This document shows, piece after piece, positions 6,854-14,454 of a stretch of 23,090 bases of DNA; position 1 is the stretch's first letter; every line of letters begins with the position of its first letter. Made by a program: the position numbers and the translations under genes. The notes under the pieces were generated by a model. It had not been told where the DNA came from and did no database searches. It saw only the letters and a list, made by a program, of their open reading frames with translations. Source of the stretch: Pseudomonadota bacterium (GTDB lineage: Bacteria > SAR324 > XYD2-FULL-50-16 > JAHJRI01); the NCBI GenBank assembly GCA_022360105.1, contig JAKSDL010000397.1:1-23090 (forward strand). The letters are read 5' to 3'.

Positions 6854-8521
6854 TCATTCATTACACGTTGCCCTTTTCAAAGCTGCCACAACCTTCTGAA
6901 AATCAAATACCCGCCACCTGGCTGCGACATGCTGATCCGGACGTACAAGATAGGTTGTGCCTGGTTCTCCGTCAAAACGCTCCTTGGCCATTCCTTGACT
7001 ATCTTCCAAAACAAATAATCCGGGAATTTGTTTAATCTTATCCGAAATGATTATCAACTGAACCGGAATCGATTCTCCCGTGATTCGTTGTAACGCTTCA
7101 ATATCCTTTTGCCCAAGTTCGGTCGCGGAATCGGTAAAGTATAATAAGTGAAAACTGCTGCTGAGGACTGACAACAGCCAGGATTCACCGTTGAGTCCTT
7201 TTACAGGTGCGTCAGCAACCACATTTCCCGGTACCAGTTCACCGGCAAAGGAATCTTCATCGGCTGTATTCAGGCTGGAGTCACTCAAAATAGCAGGATC
7301 AGACAGGCGACCTGAATTGCTTAAATCCCGGGCAAATTCGAAATCTGATGCCAGCTCCAAGACAGCATTGCGGAATATTTTGGAAATCCCGGACTTGGGT
7401 GACATAAAATCTGTGGTTCGGGTTGAATTCAGCAAATTTTCCCTGGCTGCCGGAACCCTTTCCGCATCATAACTGTCAAGCAGCCTTTTGGGAGCTTTGT
7501 TTTCCATCACCAGTTTTAGTTTCCAGATCAGGTTATCAGTGTCCTGGAAACCGGAATTGGCTCCACGAGCTCCAAAAGGGGAAACCTGATGAGCGGCATC
7601 ACCGACGAACAGCAATCTGCCGTGCCTGAATTTGTCCATTTGCCGACAGCTAAAATTATAAATACTGGCCCATTCCAACTCAAATTCCACATCATCGCCC
7701 ATCATGGCTTTTACCCGGGGAATGACGTTCTCCGGCTTCTTTTCTTCTTCAGGATCAGCGTCTGCCCCTAGTTGAAAATCCAAGCGCCATAAATTGTCAG
7801 GCTGACGGTGAAGCAAGGTGGACCAACCCCTGTGATAGGATGGGTCAAAAGAAAACCAGCGCTCCGGAGGAAAATCGGCTTTCATGAGGATATCGGCGAT
7901 TAAAAACCTGTCTTCAAAGACCTGTCCCTTGCTTTCCAAACCAACCAGAGACCGTACTGTGCTATTAGCTCCATCAGCTACAACCAGCCAGTCGCAGCTA
8001 ATATTATAGACACCATCCGGAGTGTCGATGGTGAGCAGCACGGAATCCTCTGTTTCAGCAACCCCTATCACCTTGTTTTTCCAGCGAACCATCACGTTAT
8101 CCAGCTGATTAAGCCTTTCCACCAGGTATTCTTCAAGATAATACTGTTGAAGATTGATAAATGCAGGTTGTTTGTAACCGGAAGCAGGCAATAAATCGAA
8201 TTGTCGTATCAGTTTATCCCGATAAAAGGTTTTGCCGACTTTCCAGGTTACCCCTTTTGCTACCATTCGTTCTGCGCATCCCAAGCGATCAAGAATTTCC
8301 AAAGCCCGTTTGGACCAGCACACAGCACGTGAGCCAACACTAACTGTGTTATTGTCGTCCAATACCAGGGCTCTTAGGCCTTGAATACCAGCATCTATTG
8401 CCGCAGCCATTCCGACCGGTCCGGCACCCACCACTACCAGGGGATGATGAGCCCGAGTTACCGAGGTTTGATCCGGTGACTTGATGTACTCATAAACAGG
8501 ACTTTTATAGGTCAAAAACAT
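6854..8521 (-). CDS. FAD-dependent aromatic monooxygenase, MhpA/PheA-like
   Basis: 555 residues of the group A flavoprotein hydroxylase type. It has a dinucleotide-binding GAGPVG (32-37), an ADGANSTVR motif (182-190, the DG motif) and VGDAAHQVSPFGARG (306-320, the GD motif that binds FAD ribityl and pyrophosphate). The last 150 residues or so match the thioredoxin-like C-terminal domain of phenol and 3-(3-hydroxyphenyl)propionate hydroxylases. The enzyme should hydroxylate a phenolic or related ring using NAD(P)H and O2. The true substrate is unknown, and no ring-cleavage genes are nearby. It starts 17 bp after the MBL gene, with CAGGAAACTCC before the ATG, and belongs to the MBL-monooxygenase-DUF2783 operon. 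Confidence 0.9.
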   Translation of the reverse strand: MFLTYKSPVYEYIKSPDQTSVTRAHHPLVVVGAGPVGMAAAIDAGIQGLRALVLDDNNTVSVGSRAVCWSKRALEILDRLGCAERMVAKGVTWKVGKTFYRDKLIRQFDLLPASGYKQPAFINLQQYYLEEYLVERLNQLDNVMVRWKNKVIGVAETEDSVLLTIDTPDGVYNISCDWLVVADGANSTVRSLVGLESKGQVFEDRFLIADILMKADFPPERWFSFDPSYHRGWSTLLHRQPDNLWRLDFQLGADADPEEEKKPENVIPRVKAMMGDDVEFELEWASIYNFSCRQMDKFRHGRLLFVGDAAHQVSPFGARGANSGFQDTDNLIWKLKLVMENKAPKRLLDSYDAERVPAARENLLNSTRTTDFMSPKSGISKIFRNAVLELASDFEFARDLSNSGRLSDPAILSDSSLNTADEDSFAGELVPGNVVADAPVKGLNGESWLLSVLSSSFHLLYFTDSATELGQKDIEALQRITGESIPVQLIIISDKIKQIPGLFVLEDSQGMAKERFDGEPGTTYLVRPDQHVAARWRVFDFQKVVAALKRATCNE

Positions 8522-8538
8522 GGAGTTTCCTGTTTAAG

Positions 8539-9504
8539 TTAATCCCCGGCTTGCAGGTCATGCCACATTTTCTGATCCCTTTCTGCTGTCCAGATTTGCG
8601 GATCAACAATTCCCGAGGCTTCATCAAAGGCTCTTGAGACATCAAAAGGCAGACAATGTTCGTAAATAAATACATCTTTGAATTTTGGATCCATTTTCGA
8701 ACGAATATGAGCCATAGCCTGCTTTAAATTCATGTTTTCAGCCACAGCTACTTTTGCGCTGTTGTATAGCGTGCTGACAAAGTCCCTGGTGTAATCCAAT
8801 CCCTTTTTGACCTCCTCAGGGGTTTCCAGGGCAGGTCCCCTGCCTGGAACGAGCTTTTTGGGGTGGAAGGTTTCCAGATTGTCCAGGGTTTGTGGCCAAT
8901 CGCCCAAATATGCATCACCGGTGTAGCAGGCTGCACCATATTCTACGAGATCGCCTGAAAACATAACGTCTTCCCGGGGAACCCAAACAATGGTGTCGCC
9001 TTTGGTATGCCCCCTTCCAATCTGCATGATGTGCAGCTCCAGTTTTCCGAGCCAGATTCGCATTTCACCCCTGAATGTCTGGGTGGGCCAGGTCAATCCG
9101 GGGATGCTTTCCACAGCCTGAAAGAGCCTGGGAAATCTCCCGATTTCCGAATCCATATCCTGTTGACCTCTCTCAACAATTAAATCAAAGGTATCCTGAC
9201 TGGCAATAACCGACTGCAACCCGGCTACCTGAAACCCTGATGCTCCCAAAACTCTTACAGCATGGTAGTGAGAAAGAACAACATACTTTATTGGCAAATC
9301 GGTAATTGAACGGACTTGTTTAATGACATCCTGCGCCATAACAGGTGTTGCCGTGGCATCAACAATCATCACGGCATCATCTCCTATGATTACACCTGTG
9401 TTAGGATCTCCCTCTGCTGTGTAAGCCCAGCAATGTTCCGATAAGCGCGTAAAACTGGTTTGTTTTTCCTCCAGGTCTGCCGTGGAGGCGAATTTAGTAG
9501 GCAT
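8539..9504 (-). CDS. MBL-fold metallo-hydrolase-like protein with degenerate metal motif
   Basis: 321 residues of the metallo-beta-lactamase fold. Visible elements are a first strand turn VMIVDATAT (45-53), the motif-1 strand VVLSHYHAVR (75-84), GRGHTKGDTIVW (163-174) and MFSGDLVEYG (181-190). Motif 1 is normally HxHxDH. Here it reads H79-Y-H81-A-V83-R84, so the Asp and His that bind the second metal are missing, while the later His166 and Asp185 remain. This suggests a mononuclear or altered active site. The same HAVR variant is, from memory, typical of MBL proteins in DUF2783 operons, so it is probably inherited rather than a local defect. It is the first gene of a three-gene operon, with a good ribosome site (GGAGGG) before ATG 9504. 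It has no signal peptide. Confidence 0.88.
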   Translation of the reverse strand: MPTKFASTADLEEKQTSFTRLSEHCWAYTAEGDPNTGVIIGDDAVMIVDATATPVMAQDVIKQVRSITDLPIKYVVLSHYHAVRVLGASGFQVAGLQSVIASQDTFDLIVERGQQDMDSEIGRFPRLFQAVESIPGLTWPTQTFRGEMRIWLGKLELHIMQIGRGHTKGDTIVWVPREDVMFSGDLVEYGAACYTGDAYLGDWPQTLDNLETFHPKKLVPGRGPALETPEEVKKGLDYTRDFVSTLYNSAKVAVAENMNLKQAMAHIRSKMDPKFKDVFIYEHCLPFDVSRAFDEASGIVDPQIWTAERDQKMWHDLQAGD

Positions 9505-9705
9505 TTGTAGCCCTCCTTATCTTCATGAAAAATCGGAATGCTTTTCAAACATAACACCCTGTTATTTTAAATGGTGCCCTATGACGGGCGCAATAAAAAA
9601 AGGAAAGTACCGGGAATGCTTTTTGACTAGATTTGCAGATAGAAGTATGCTCACGGTCATGGTGAGAATCCAATTTAAAATCGCGGACTTTTAAACGAGG
9701 ATGAA
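9505..9705. promoter_or_regulatory. Divergent promoter region, MBL operon / lipoprotein operon
   Basis: 201 bp between two divergent operons. A plus-strand promoter is visible: TTGACT (9623-9628), a 17-bp spacer and TATGCT (9646-9651), with GAGGATG before ATG 9706. The 11-mer GGAATGCTTTT occurs at 9535-9545 and again at 9613-9623, touching the -35 box, and could be a repeated regulator site. No convincing minus-strand promoter was found for the MBL operon. Confidence 0.5.
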
Positions 9706-10935
9706 ATGAAACAAATGCATGTCAACATTGCAATGCTTGTGATGGTTTTCTTCACATTCAGCTGTAGTCCCGGAAATACTGCAAAAAAGGCTGATCCCGA
9801 AAAACCTGATTTCAAAGCCATGGAAAAAAGGGAACTGAAAACCAAGGCCAAAAGTGAGTTGACATCCAAAGACGGCTATCTGACCGTTTCAGGGGAATGG
9901 ACCAAAAAACCGGAAATCTCCTATTTCGAAACTGGAAGTTTTTATTATCTTCCTCTGCAAATAGGAACCGTCGCGCCACTTGAATGCTATGTCTATAAAG
10001 AGAGACTTGATATGGCTAGCTCCTTGTTGAATTTTCACAATGTGATGATTGAACAATTCAAAATATCGCAAAGGGAAATTACACGGCTCAATACTTCCGC
10101 CATTGGTGATATTCCTTTTATGCGTGTCGATTTGGCATACATTAACGAACAGAAACACTACGGAAATCTTAAAACAATTGTCGGCAATAAATTCAGCAAC
10201 GGTTTCGTGTGTGTTCACAATGAAATCGGTTATAAAAAAACCTTTCAGCGCATCGTTTCCCAGCTGGTAAAGAGTCTAAAAGTAAAAGACAATTCCTATC
10301 TCAAGGATTATCAATTACGAAGTATCAGTACTGTGGAAATCAATTCGCAAAAAACCGGAATTGTTGAATCTTATGTTGTGCCGTTAGATCGGAAGCAGCT
10401 TTATTATGTGGAGTATTCCAGTATTCTCATTCCCAGGTCCAAAAGTGATATTGTCACCCTCGATAAATTTGTCGGTGAAGTTAGTAATCCGAGTGGCACC
10501 CTGACCAGTGCAGATTATGTCACTCTAAAAAATGGTGAACTGGATATGGAGATTCGACTGGAGAGACAGAAAAACGGCAGGTTTGGTGTTAATGGTACTT
10601 TTTTAAGTAAAGAAATAAAAATGAACCTGAACTCGCAATTAGGTTTGATGCCAAGATATACAGTCAGCCAAGAGGTGTTGGACCATTATTTTCTGAAAAA
10701 GAAACGATCTCCGAGGGTTTTTTATATTTATTCGCCCCAGGTCAATCCAACGGCCGCATTAGAAGTTAATTACAAATTTTTGAAAAAACTGAAAAAAAAG
10801 CGTATTGAACTGGAAGAGAAAGTAGCCAGTCTCACCTCGACCACGATTTACGATAAAAACGGGGCAATAAGTTCAACCATTCCCTTTGCCGGCTCAACCA
10901 TGATAATGGAGCGGATCTATCATCATGAAAAGTAG
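9706..10935 (+). CDS. Exported protein, probable lipoprotein, function unknown
   Basis: 409 residues. A hydrophobic signal (about 5-19) ends in FFTFSC, with Cys20 as a possible lipidation site. The residues before it are not the classic L-A-G set, so this is a degenerate lipobox. A charged Lys/Glu-rich linker (about 24-60) follows, then a beta-rich body with the repeated themes VDLAYINEQKHYGN and YYVEYSSILIPRSKSD, and a C-terminal basic coiled-coil-like stretch (FLKKLKKKRIELEEKVASL). I do not recognise the family. The stop overlaps the next gene, a secreted transglutaminase-like protein, by 11 bp, so the two are translationally coupled and probably act together in the envelope. The start is supported by GAGGATG and a promoter 55 bp upstream. 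Confidence 0.8.
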   Translation: MKQMHVNIAMLVMVFFTFSCSPGNTAKKADPEKPDFKAMEKRELKTKAKSELTSKDGYLTVSGEWTKKPEISYFETGSFYYLPLQIGTVAPLECYVYKERLDMASSLLNFHNVMIEQFKISQREITRLNTSAIGDIPFMRVDLAYINEQKHYGNLKTIVGNKFSNGFVCVHNEIGYKKTFQRIVSQLVKSLKVKDNSYLKDYQLRSISTVEINSQKTGIVESYVVPLDRKQLYYVEYSSILIPRSKSDIVTLDKFVGEVSNPSGTLTSADYVTLKNGELDMEIRLERQKNGRFGVNGTFLSKEIKMNLNSQLGLMPRYTVSQEVLDHYFLKKKRSPRVFYIYSPQVNPTAALEVNYKFLKKLKKKRIELEEKVASLTSTTIYDKNGAISSTIPFAGSTMIMERIYHHEK

Positions 10936-11713
10936 GTATCTCGTCCTGTTGCTGGTTCTAATGGTAATTCTGCCTGCAACCTCCATCGTTGCCCAATCCA
11001 TCAGGTTTCTGCACCATCTGCAGCTTGAGAATGGCATTCACCCGGATTATCGAGAGGAAAATGAGTTGATTATCAGGGCTTTTATACCTAAGCCACTTAA
11101 ATACCTGGAAAATGTGCCGCATGAAGCTTTGGAAATTGGCAGGGATCAACTGATTATTCGTTTGGAGAATTACATTCCAGTCAAACCCGGCAATACCAGC
11201 GATTATTTGCAGTCGACATTTTTAATCGATTTCGAGGAAGCAGTTTTCGCAGAGATCGAAGATGACATTTTAAAACAGTTCGGCAAATCTCCAAAAGCGA
11301 GGGATCTAAATGGGTTTGTATACGATCTGTTGGAAAAAACCATGGATCGTATCTATGATCCGTCGTCAATTGTGCTTAAAAACAAAAGAGGTGACTGCTC
11401 CGAGCATGCCACATTGCTTACGGCGCTTTTGAGAAAATACCAGATTCCGGCCAAAACAATACATGGTGTGATGCTGACGTTTAACAATCAGAAACACGAA
11501 TGGACGGCATTCGGCCATGCCTGGGTCGAATACCGGCAAGACGGTGAGTGGAAAGGACTGGACCCTTCATTTAATCAGCCGACCAACAAAAATTATATTG
11601 CTAATTTCGCCCTTCAAGATGAGGGTTTAACCTATACCATGGCCATGATTAATCAGCAGATGACCATCGGGATACAAAAACTGGGAATAGAAAGACAGAT
11701 AGCAACCAAATAA
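10925..11713 (+). CDS. Secreted transglutaminase-like cysteine protease-fold protein
   Basis: 262 residues. A signal peptide (MKSRYLVLLLVLMVILPATSI, likely cleaved after AQ near 24) is followed by an N-terminal region with no known motif. A transglutaminase-like core comes next, with Cys158 in KRGDCSEHATLL, His198 in FGHAWVEY and Asp213 in GLDPSFNQP, the Cys-His-Asp triad in the usual order. Such bacterial domains act as peptidases, amidases or cross-linking enzymes in the periplasm. The exact reaction cannot be inferred. The ATG lies inside the end of the lipoprotein gene (11-bp overlap), indicating coupling. A GNAT gene follows 67 bp downstream, with no evident terminator between. Confidence 0.85.
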   Translation: MKSRYLVLLLVLMVILPATSIVAQSIRFLHHLQLENGIHPDYREENELIIRAFIPKPLKYLENVPHEALEIGRDQLIIRLENYIPVKPGNTSDYLQSTFLIDFEEAVFAEIEDDILKQFGKSPKARDLNGFVYDLLEKTMDRIYDPSSIVLKNKRGDCSEHATLLTALLRKYQIPAKTIHGVMLTFNNQKHEWTAFGHAWVEYRQDGEWKGLDPSFNQPTNKNYIANFALQDEGLTYTMAMINQQMTIGIQKLGIERQIATK

Positions 11714-11780
11714 AAACAAAGTGATAGCTAGGTTATTTTAATTTAAGATCCTGTAAATTTTACTATTGTCAAGAGGTCCA

Positions 11781-12263
11781 TTGGAAAACATCATTATTCG
11801 AGAGGCTAGACCGGAAGATACCGGTTTGATCCTGCGTTTTATTACCGAACTGGCCATTTATGAAAAGGAACCGGATGCTGTAAAAGCAACTGAGGAATCC
11901 ATCAGGGAATCAATTTTTGGAGAAAAGGCTATTGCTCATGCAATTATTTGCCTGATAGACGATAAACCGATTGGATTTGCTGTTTACTTTTACAACTATT
12001 CTACCTGGTTGGGTAGAAAGGGATTGTATCTGGAAGATTTGTATATTATGCCCGAGCATAGAAATTGCGGAGCAGGAAAAGAAATTCTTAAATTTCTGGC
12101 AAAACATGCCATGGAAAATGATTGCGGACGTTTTGAATGGAGCGTGTTGGATTGGAACGAACCGGCAATAAAGTTTTATGAAAGTATTGGTGCTCGTCCC
12201 CAAAGCGAGTGGATTATTTATCGACTTACCGGGGATAAGCTAAGCGAGTTTGCCAATAGTTGA
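11781..12263 (+). CDS. GNAT N-acetyltransferase, diamine/thialysine acetyltransferase-like
   Basis: About 160 residues with one GNAT domain. The acetyl-CoA motif A is YIMPEHRNCGAGKEIL (RxxGxG). It is followed by FEWSVLDWNEPAIKFYESIGA, where the WNEPAIxFY segment is the signature of the spermidine/spermine and thialysine N-acetyltransferase group (SSAT1/SSAT2). The likely role is acetylation of a small diamine or amino-acid-like amine in the cytoplasm, with the precise acceptor unknown. TTG 11781 is chosen because AAGAGG lies 4 nt upstream. An in-frame TTG at 11766 adds five residues but has no ribosome site. It may be read from the upstream lipoprotein/transglutaminase transcript, but no functional link is evident. 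Confidence 0.85.
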   Translation: MENIIIREARPEDTGLILRFITELAIYEKEPDAVKATEESIRESIFGEKAIAHAIICLIDDKPIGFAVYFYNYSTWLGRKGLYLEDLYIMPEHRNCGAGKEILKFLAKHAMENDCGRFEWSVLDWNEPAIKFYESIGARPQSEWIIYRLTGDKLSEFANS

Positions 12264-12367
12264 AAATAAAGAGTTTAGGCGGGGCACTTGTTTTCCGCTT
12301 ATTAACAATCGAGGCTTCATCACGGTGCTAAAAGGTGAGGGCCTTCATAATTTAAAGGGGAGGTTGA

Positions 12368-12841
12368 ATGAGCGATCAGGCGTTTCAGGATTATTATCCG
12401 GATGAATTAAGCCACTGTTACGGCTGCGGGAGCAACAATGAAGCAGGGCATCAGATAAAGAGCTATTGGGATGGAGATACCACCATCGCCCGTTATCAGC
12501 CCAAGGAATATCATACGGCCATACCGGGTTATGTGTATGGAGGGCTGATTGCTTCGCTGATCGATTGCCATGGAACCGGTTCTGCTTCAGCAGCTGCTTA
12601 CAAAGAAGCAGGCAGGGAACTGGGAACTGAACCTCCTCTTCGCTTTGTAACCGCTTCGTTAAAAGTGGACTATCTTGCCCCGACTCCCATGGGAGTCGAA
12701 CTTGAACTGCGTGGGACAATAGCGGAAGTGAAAGAGAGAAAAGTGGTGGTTGATATCACTGTGCAAGCCGGAAACACAACCTGCGCCAAAGGACAGGTGA
12801 TCGCCGTCAGGATGCCGGACAATATGTTGGGAGCTAAATAG
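12368..12841 (+). CDS. PaaI-type hotdog-fold thioesterase
   Basis: 157 residues. The N-terminal HCYGCGSNNEAGHQIK is the Cys-rich lead-in of PaaI/THEM4-like thioesterases. The central helix GYVYGGLIASLIDCHGTGSA carries the hotdog catalytic region, with Asp66 a likely general acid or base. The strand PTPMGVELELRGTIAEVKERKVVVDI completes the fold. The enzyme should hydrolyse a medium or short acyl-CoA thioester in the cytoplasm. The start is firm, with AAAGGGGAGG before ATG 12368. It converges on the NAPE-PLD-like gene with only 20 bp between stops. Confidence 0.88.
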   Translation: MSDQAFQDYYPDELSHCYGCGSNNEAGHQIKSYWDGDTTIARYQPKEYHTAIPGYVYGGLIASLIDCHGTGSASAAAYKEAGRELGTEPPLRFVTASLKVDYLAPTPMGVELELRGTIAEVKERKVVVDITVQAGNTTCAKGQVIAVRMPDNMLGAK

Positions 12842-12861
12842 CTTAGTTTTTAGCAAATACC

Positions 12862-13956
12862 TCAACAATTACAGGAGGATTCTTTGAAAATATGGAGTTC
12901 CCCAATATCTAATATCAAGTATTTGCTTTGATCCAGTTTTCGGGATTTGATAGCATGCATTAAATCCAATCCGGGATATCCGGGTGGCTCATCTCCCAGA
13001 TGGAAAGCGCCCCACTGGGTCGGAATAAAATAGTCAGCACCCAGATCCTGAAACGCGTTCAAGGCTTCTTCTATATTCATATGGGACTTATGCATAAACC
13101 ACCTTGGGTGATAGGCGGTGGTCGGGATCAAGGCGTAATCGATCTTAGGATATTTTCTGCCGATTTCCCTGTAACCGATAAAGTATCCGCTGTCTCCGCC
13201 AAAATAGACGGTGGTTTCCGGAGTGATGAACATATAACTGGCCCATAGCGAGGTATTCTCTCCGTCAAACGCCCTCAGGGACCAGTGTTGGGCCGGCAAA
13301 CAATGAATTTCGATGCCCTTGCCCAGTTTAAGCGTTTCCCACCAATCCATTTCGATTATTTCAGCTTTAGGTTGCCAGTCCTTCAAAGTGTGTTTCAAAC
13401 CAACAGGAACGTAATAAACATAGTCTTGTGACAGCTGTTCAATGCTGTCAGCATCAAGATGATCATAGTGATTATGGGATATCACCACATTCACTTTGGG
13501 AAAAAGTCGGTTGATATCCTCAGCCTTTAACGCCGGTGGCGTTTTTCTGGGAGGGAGCAAAGCTCTTTTGGAAAACATGGGATCTGTCAACCAGACCTGG
13601 TCACCGGTTTTGATTAGAAAAGTGTTGTGGCCAATCCAGACAATAAAATCATTTTCCAAATTGTTTAAAATCTGATCCGAGGTATCATCACGAAACGGCG
13701 GCAGGTAAGCCTTCTCTTCTTCCGAGTAGTGTAGGGCGGAGCTAAAACGCCAGGTCAGTATATCAGATATTCCTTTGGAGACATCAATCCAGGGGTTGAA
13801 GTATTTTCCATCTTTATAATGTTCGGCATAAAGCTCCTCAACCATAGTGGATTCAACCTCACGCAGCCAGGCTTTTTCATCGAATTCAGGTTGAGCACAT
13901 CCATTTAGAACGGATATCACTATAAAAAGAGAGGCAGACCAATTTAATGCTTTCAT
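12862..13956 (-). CDS. Lipoprotein MBL-fold hydrolase, NAPE-PLD/UlaG-like
   Basis: 364 residues from ATG 13956. This start gives a signal peptide ending in VLNGC (Cys20), a normal lipobox, so the protein is probably anchored in the outer or inner membrane facing the periplasm. A GTG at 14001 is in frame but would bury the signal and overlap the upstream gene. The catalytic core shows WIGHNTFLI, LTDPMFSKRA, the complete metal motif HNHYDH (161-166), a PAQHWSLR segment, YFGGDSGYF and a late QWGAFHL. This is the pattern of N-acyl-phosphatidylethanolamine phospholipase D-like hydrolases. The natural substrate, perhaps a lipid phosphodiester, is not shown by sequence. The DUF5329 gene lies 22 bp upstream, so they form an operon. 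Confidence 0.88.
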   Translation of the reverse strand: MKALNWSASLFIVISVLNGCAQPEFDEKAWLREVESTMVEELYAEHYKDGKYFNPWIDVSKGISDILTWRFSSALHYSEEEKAYLPPFRDDTSDQILNNLENDFIVWIGHNTFLIKTGDQVWLTDPMFSKRALLPPRKTPPALKAEDINRLFPKVNVVISHNHYDHLDADSIEQLSQDYVYYVPVGLKHTLKDWQPKAEIIEMDWWETLKLGKGIEIHCLPAQHWSLRAFDGENTSLWASYMFITPETTVYFGGDSGYFIGYREIGRKYPKIDYALIPTTAYHPRWFMHKSHMNIEEALNAFQDLGADYFIPTQWGAFHLGDEPPGYPGLDLMHAIKSRKLDQSKYLILDIGELHIFKESSCNC

Positions 13957-13978
13957 CGTAAAACAATCATAAGGAGAA

Positions 13979-14350
13979 TTAAGGGGATCGAGGAAATTCA
14001 CCCAGTTTTTTTAGTAGCCAGACGCCGCTGTTAACAGAATGTCCATTGCTGAATTTTATCTGGTAAGGCTTTCCGGATATTGAAGATTGTGAGGCAAGTT
14101 TTTGGATGAATAATTCTGCTGTCCAGGTCTCTTTTTTGGGAGCAAACCAGCTGTTCATGGCTTTATCCATTTTCATTCTGAGATGCTCCACAGCTTTTTC
14201 CGGTGAATGCTCCGTGCCGTTGCGCACAAAAACGCCATCAACCCTGGCGATTTGATCCAGTAAAAAATTGATTTTTCGCTCCTCCTGCCTCCAGTCTGCC
14301 ATTAACGGCTGGGATAAAATCAGCAGGATAAATACTATTCCGGTTTTCAT
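13979..14350 (-). CDS. Exported DUF5329 (YfeK-like) protein
   Basis: 123 residues. A signal peptide (MKTGIVFILLILSQPLMADW, cleavage after MA near 18) precedes a compact domain with INFLLDQIARVDGVFVRNG and a helix PEKAVEHLRMKMDKA, the features of DUF5329 and E. coli YfeK. The family is periplasmic and of unknown function. The gene sits directly before the NAPE-PLD-like lipoprotein, and both products are exported, suggesting a shared envelope role. The ribosome site is weak (AGG lies almost against the ATG), but the signal peptide supports this start. Confidence 0.8.
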   Translation of the reverse strand: MKTGIVFILLILSQPLMADWRQEERKINFLLDQIARVDGVFVRNGTEHSPEKAVEHLRMKMDKAMNSWFAPKKETWTAELFIQKLASQSSISGKPYQIKFSNGHSVNSGVWLLKKLGEFPRSP

Positions 14351-14410
14351 CCTGGTAGATTAATTCTTTTAAGCAGTTAGGGCAAATATGTAGTTTCTTG
14401 ATGGTGCACA

Positions 14411-14440
14411 ATTGTATGATGGGCAACTTGTTGCCCATCA
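14411..14440 (-). repeat. Short palindromic repeat, copy 2 (possible terminator of the SDR gene)
   Basis: Positions 14416-14441 form a near-perfect palindrome, with 12-bp arms (ATGATGGGCAAC / GTTGCCCATCAT) around TT. It lies 14 bp after the SDR stop, where it could end that transcript, although no T-run follows. On the minus strand it shares TGATGGGCAACAAGTTGC, ATC and TACAAT with the copy at 2790-2819, so it is also a member of a repeated element. Confidence 0.55.
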
Positions 14441-14454
14441 TTGTGATCACGTAA

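Noticed and set aside
7191..7771. Several plus-strand frames inside the FAD monooxygenase gene
   Set aside because: They are antisense shadows of a strongly conserved 555-residue flavoprotein.
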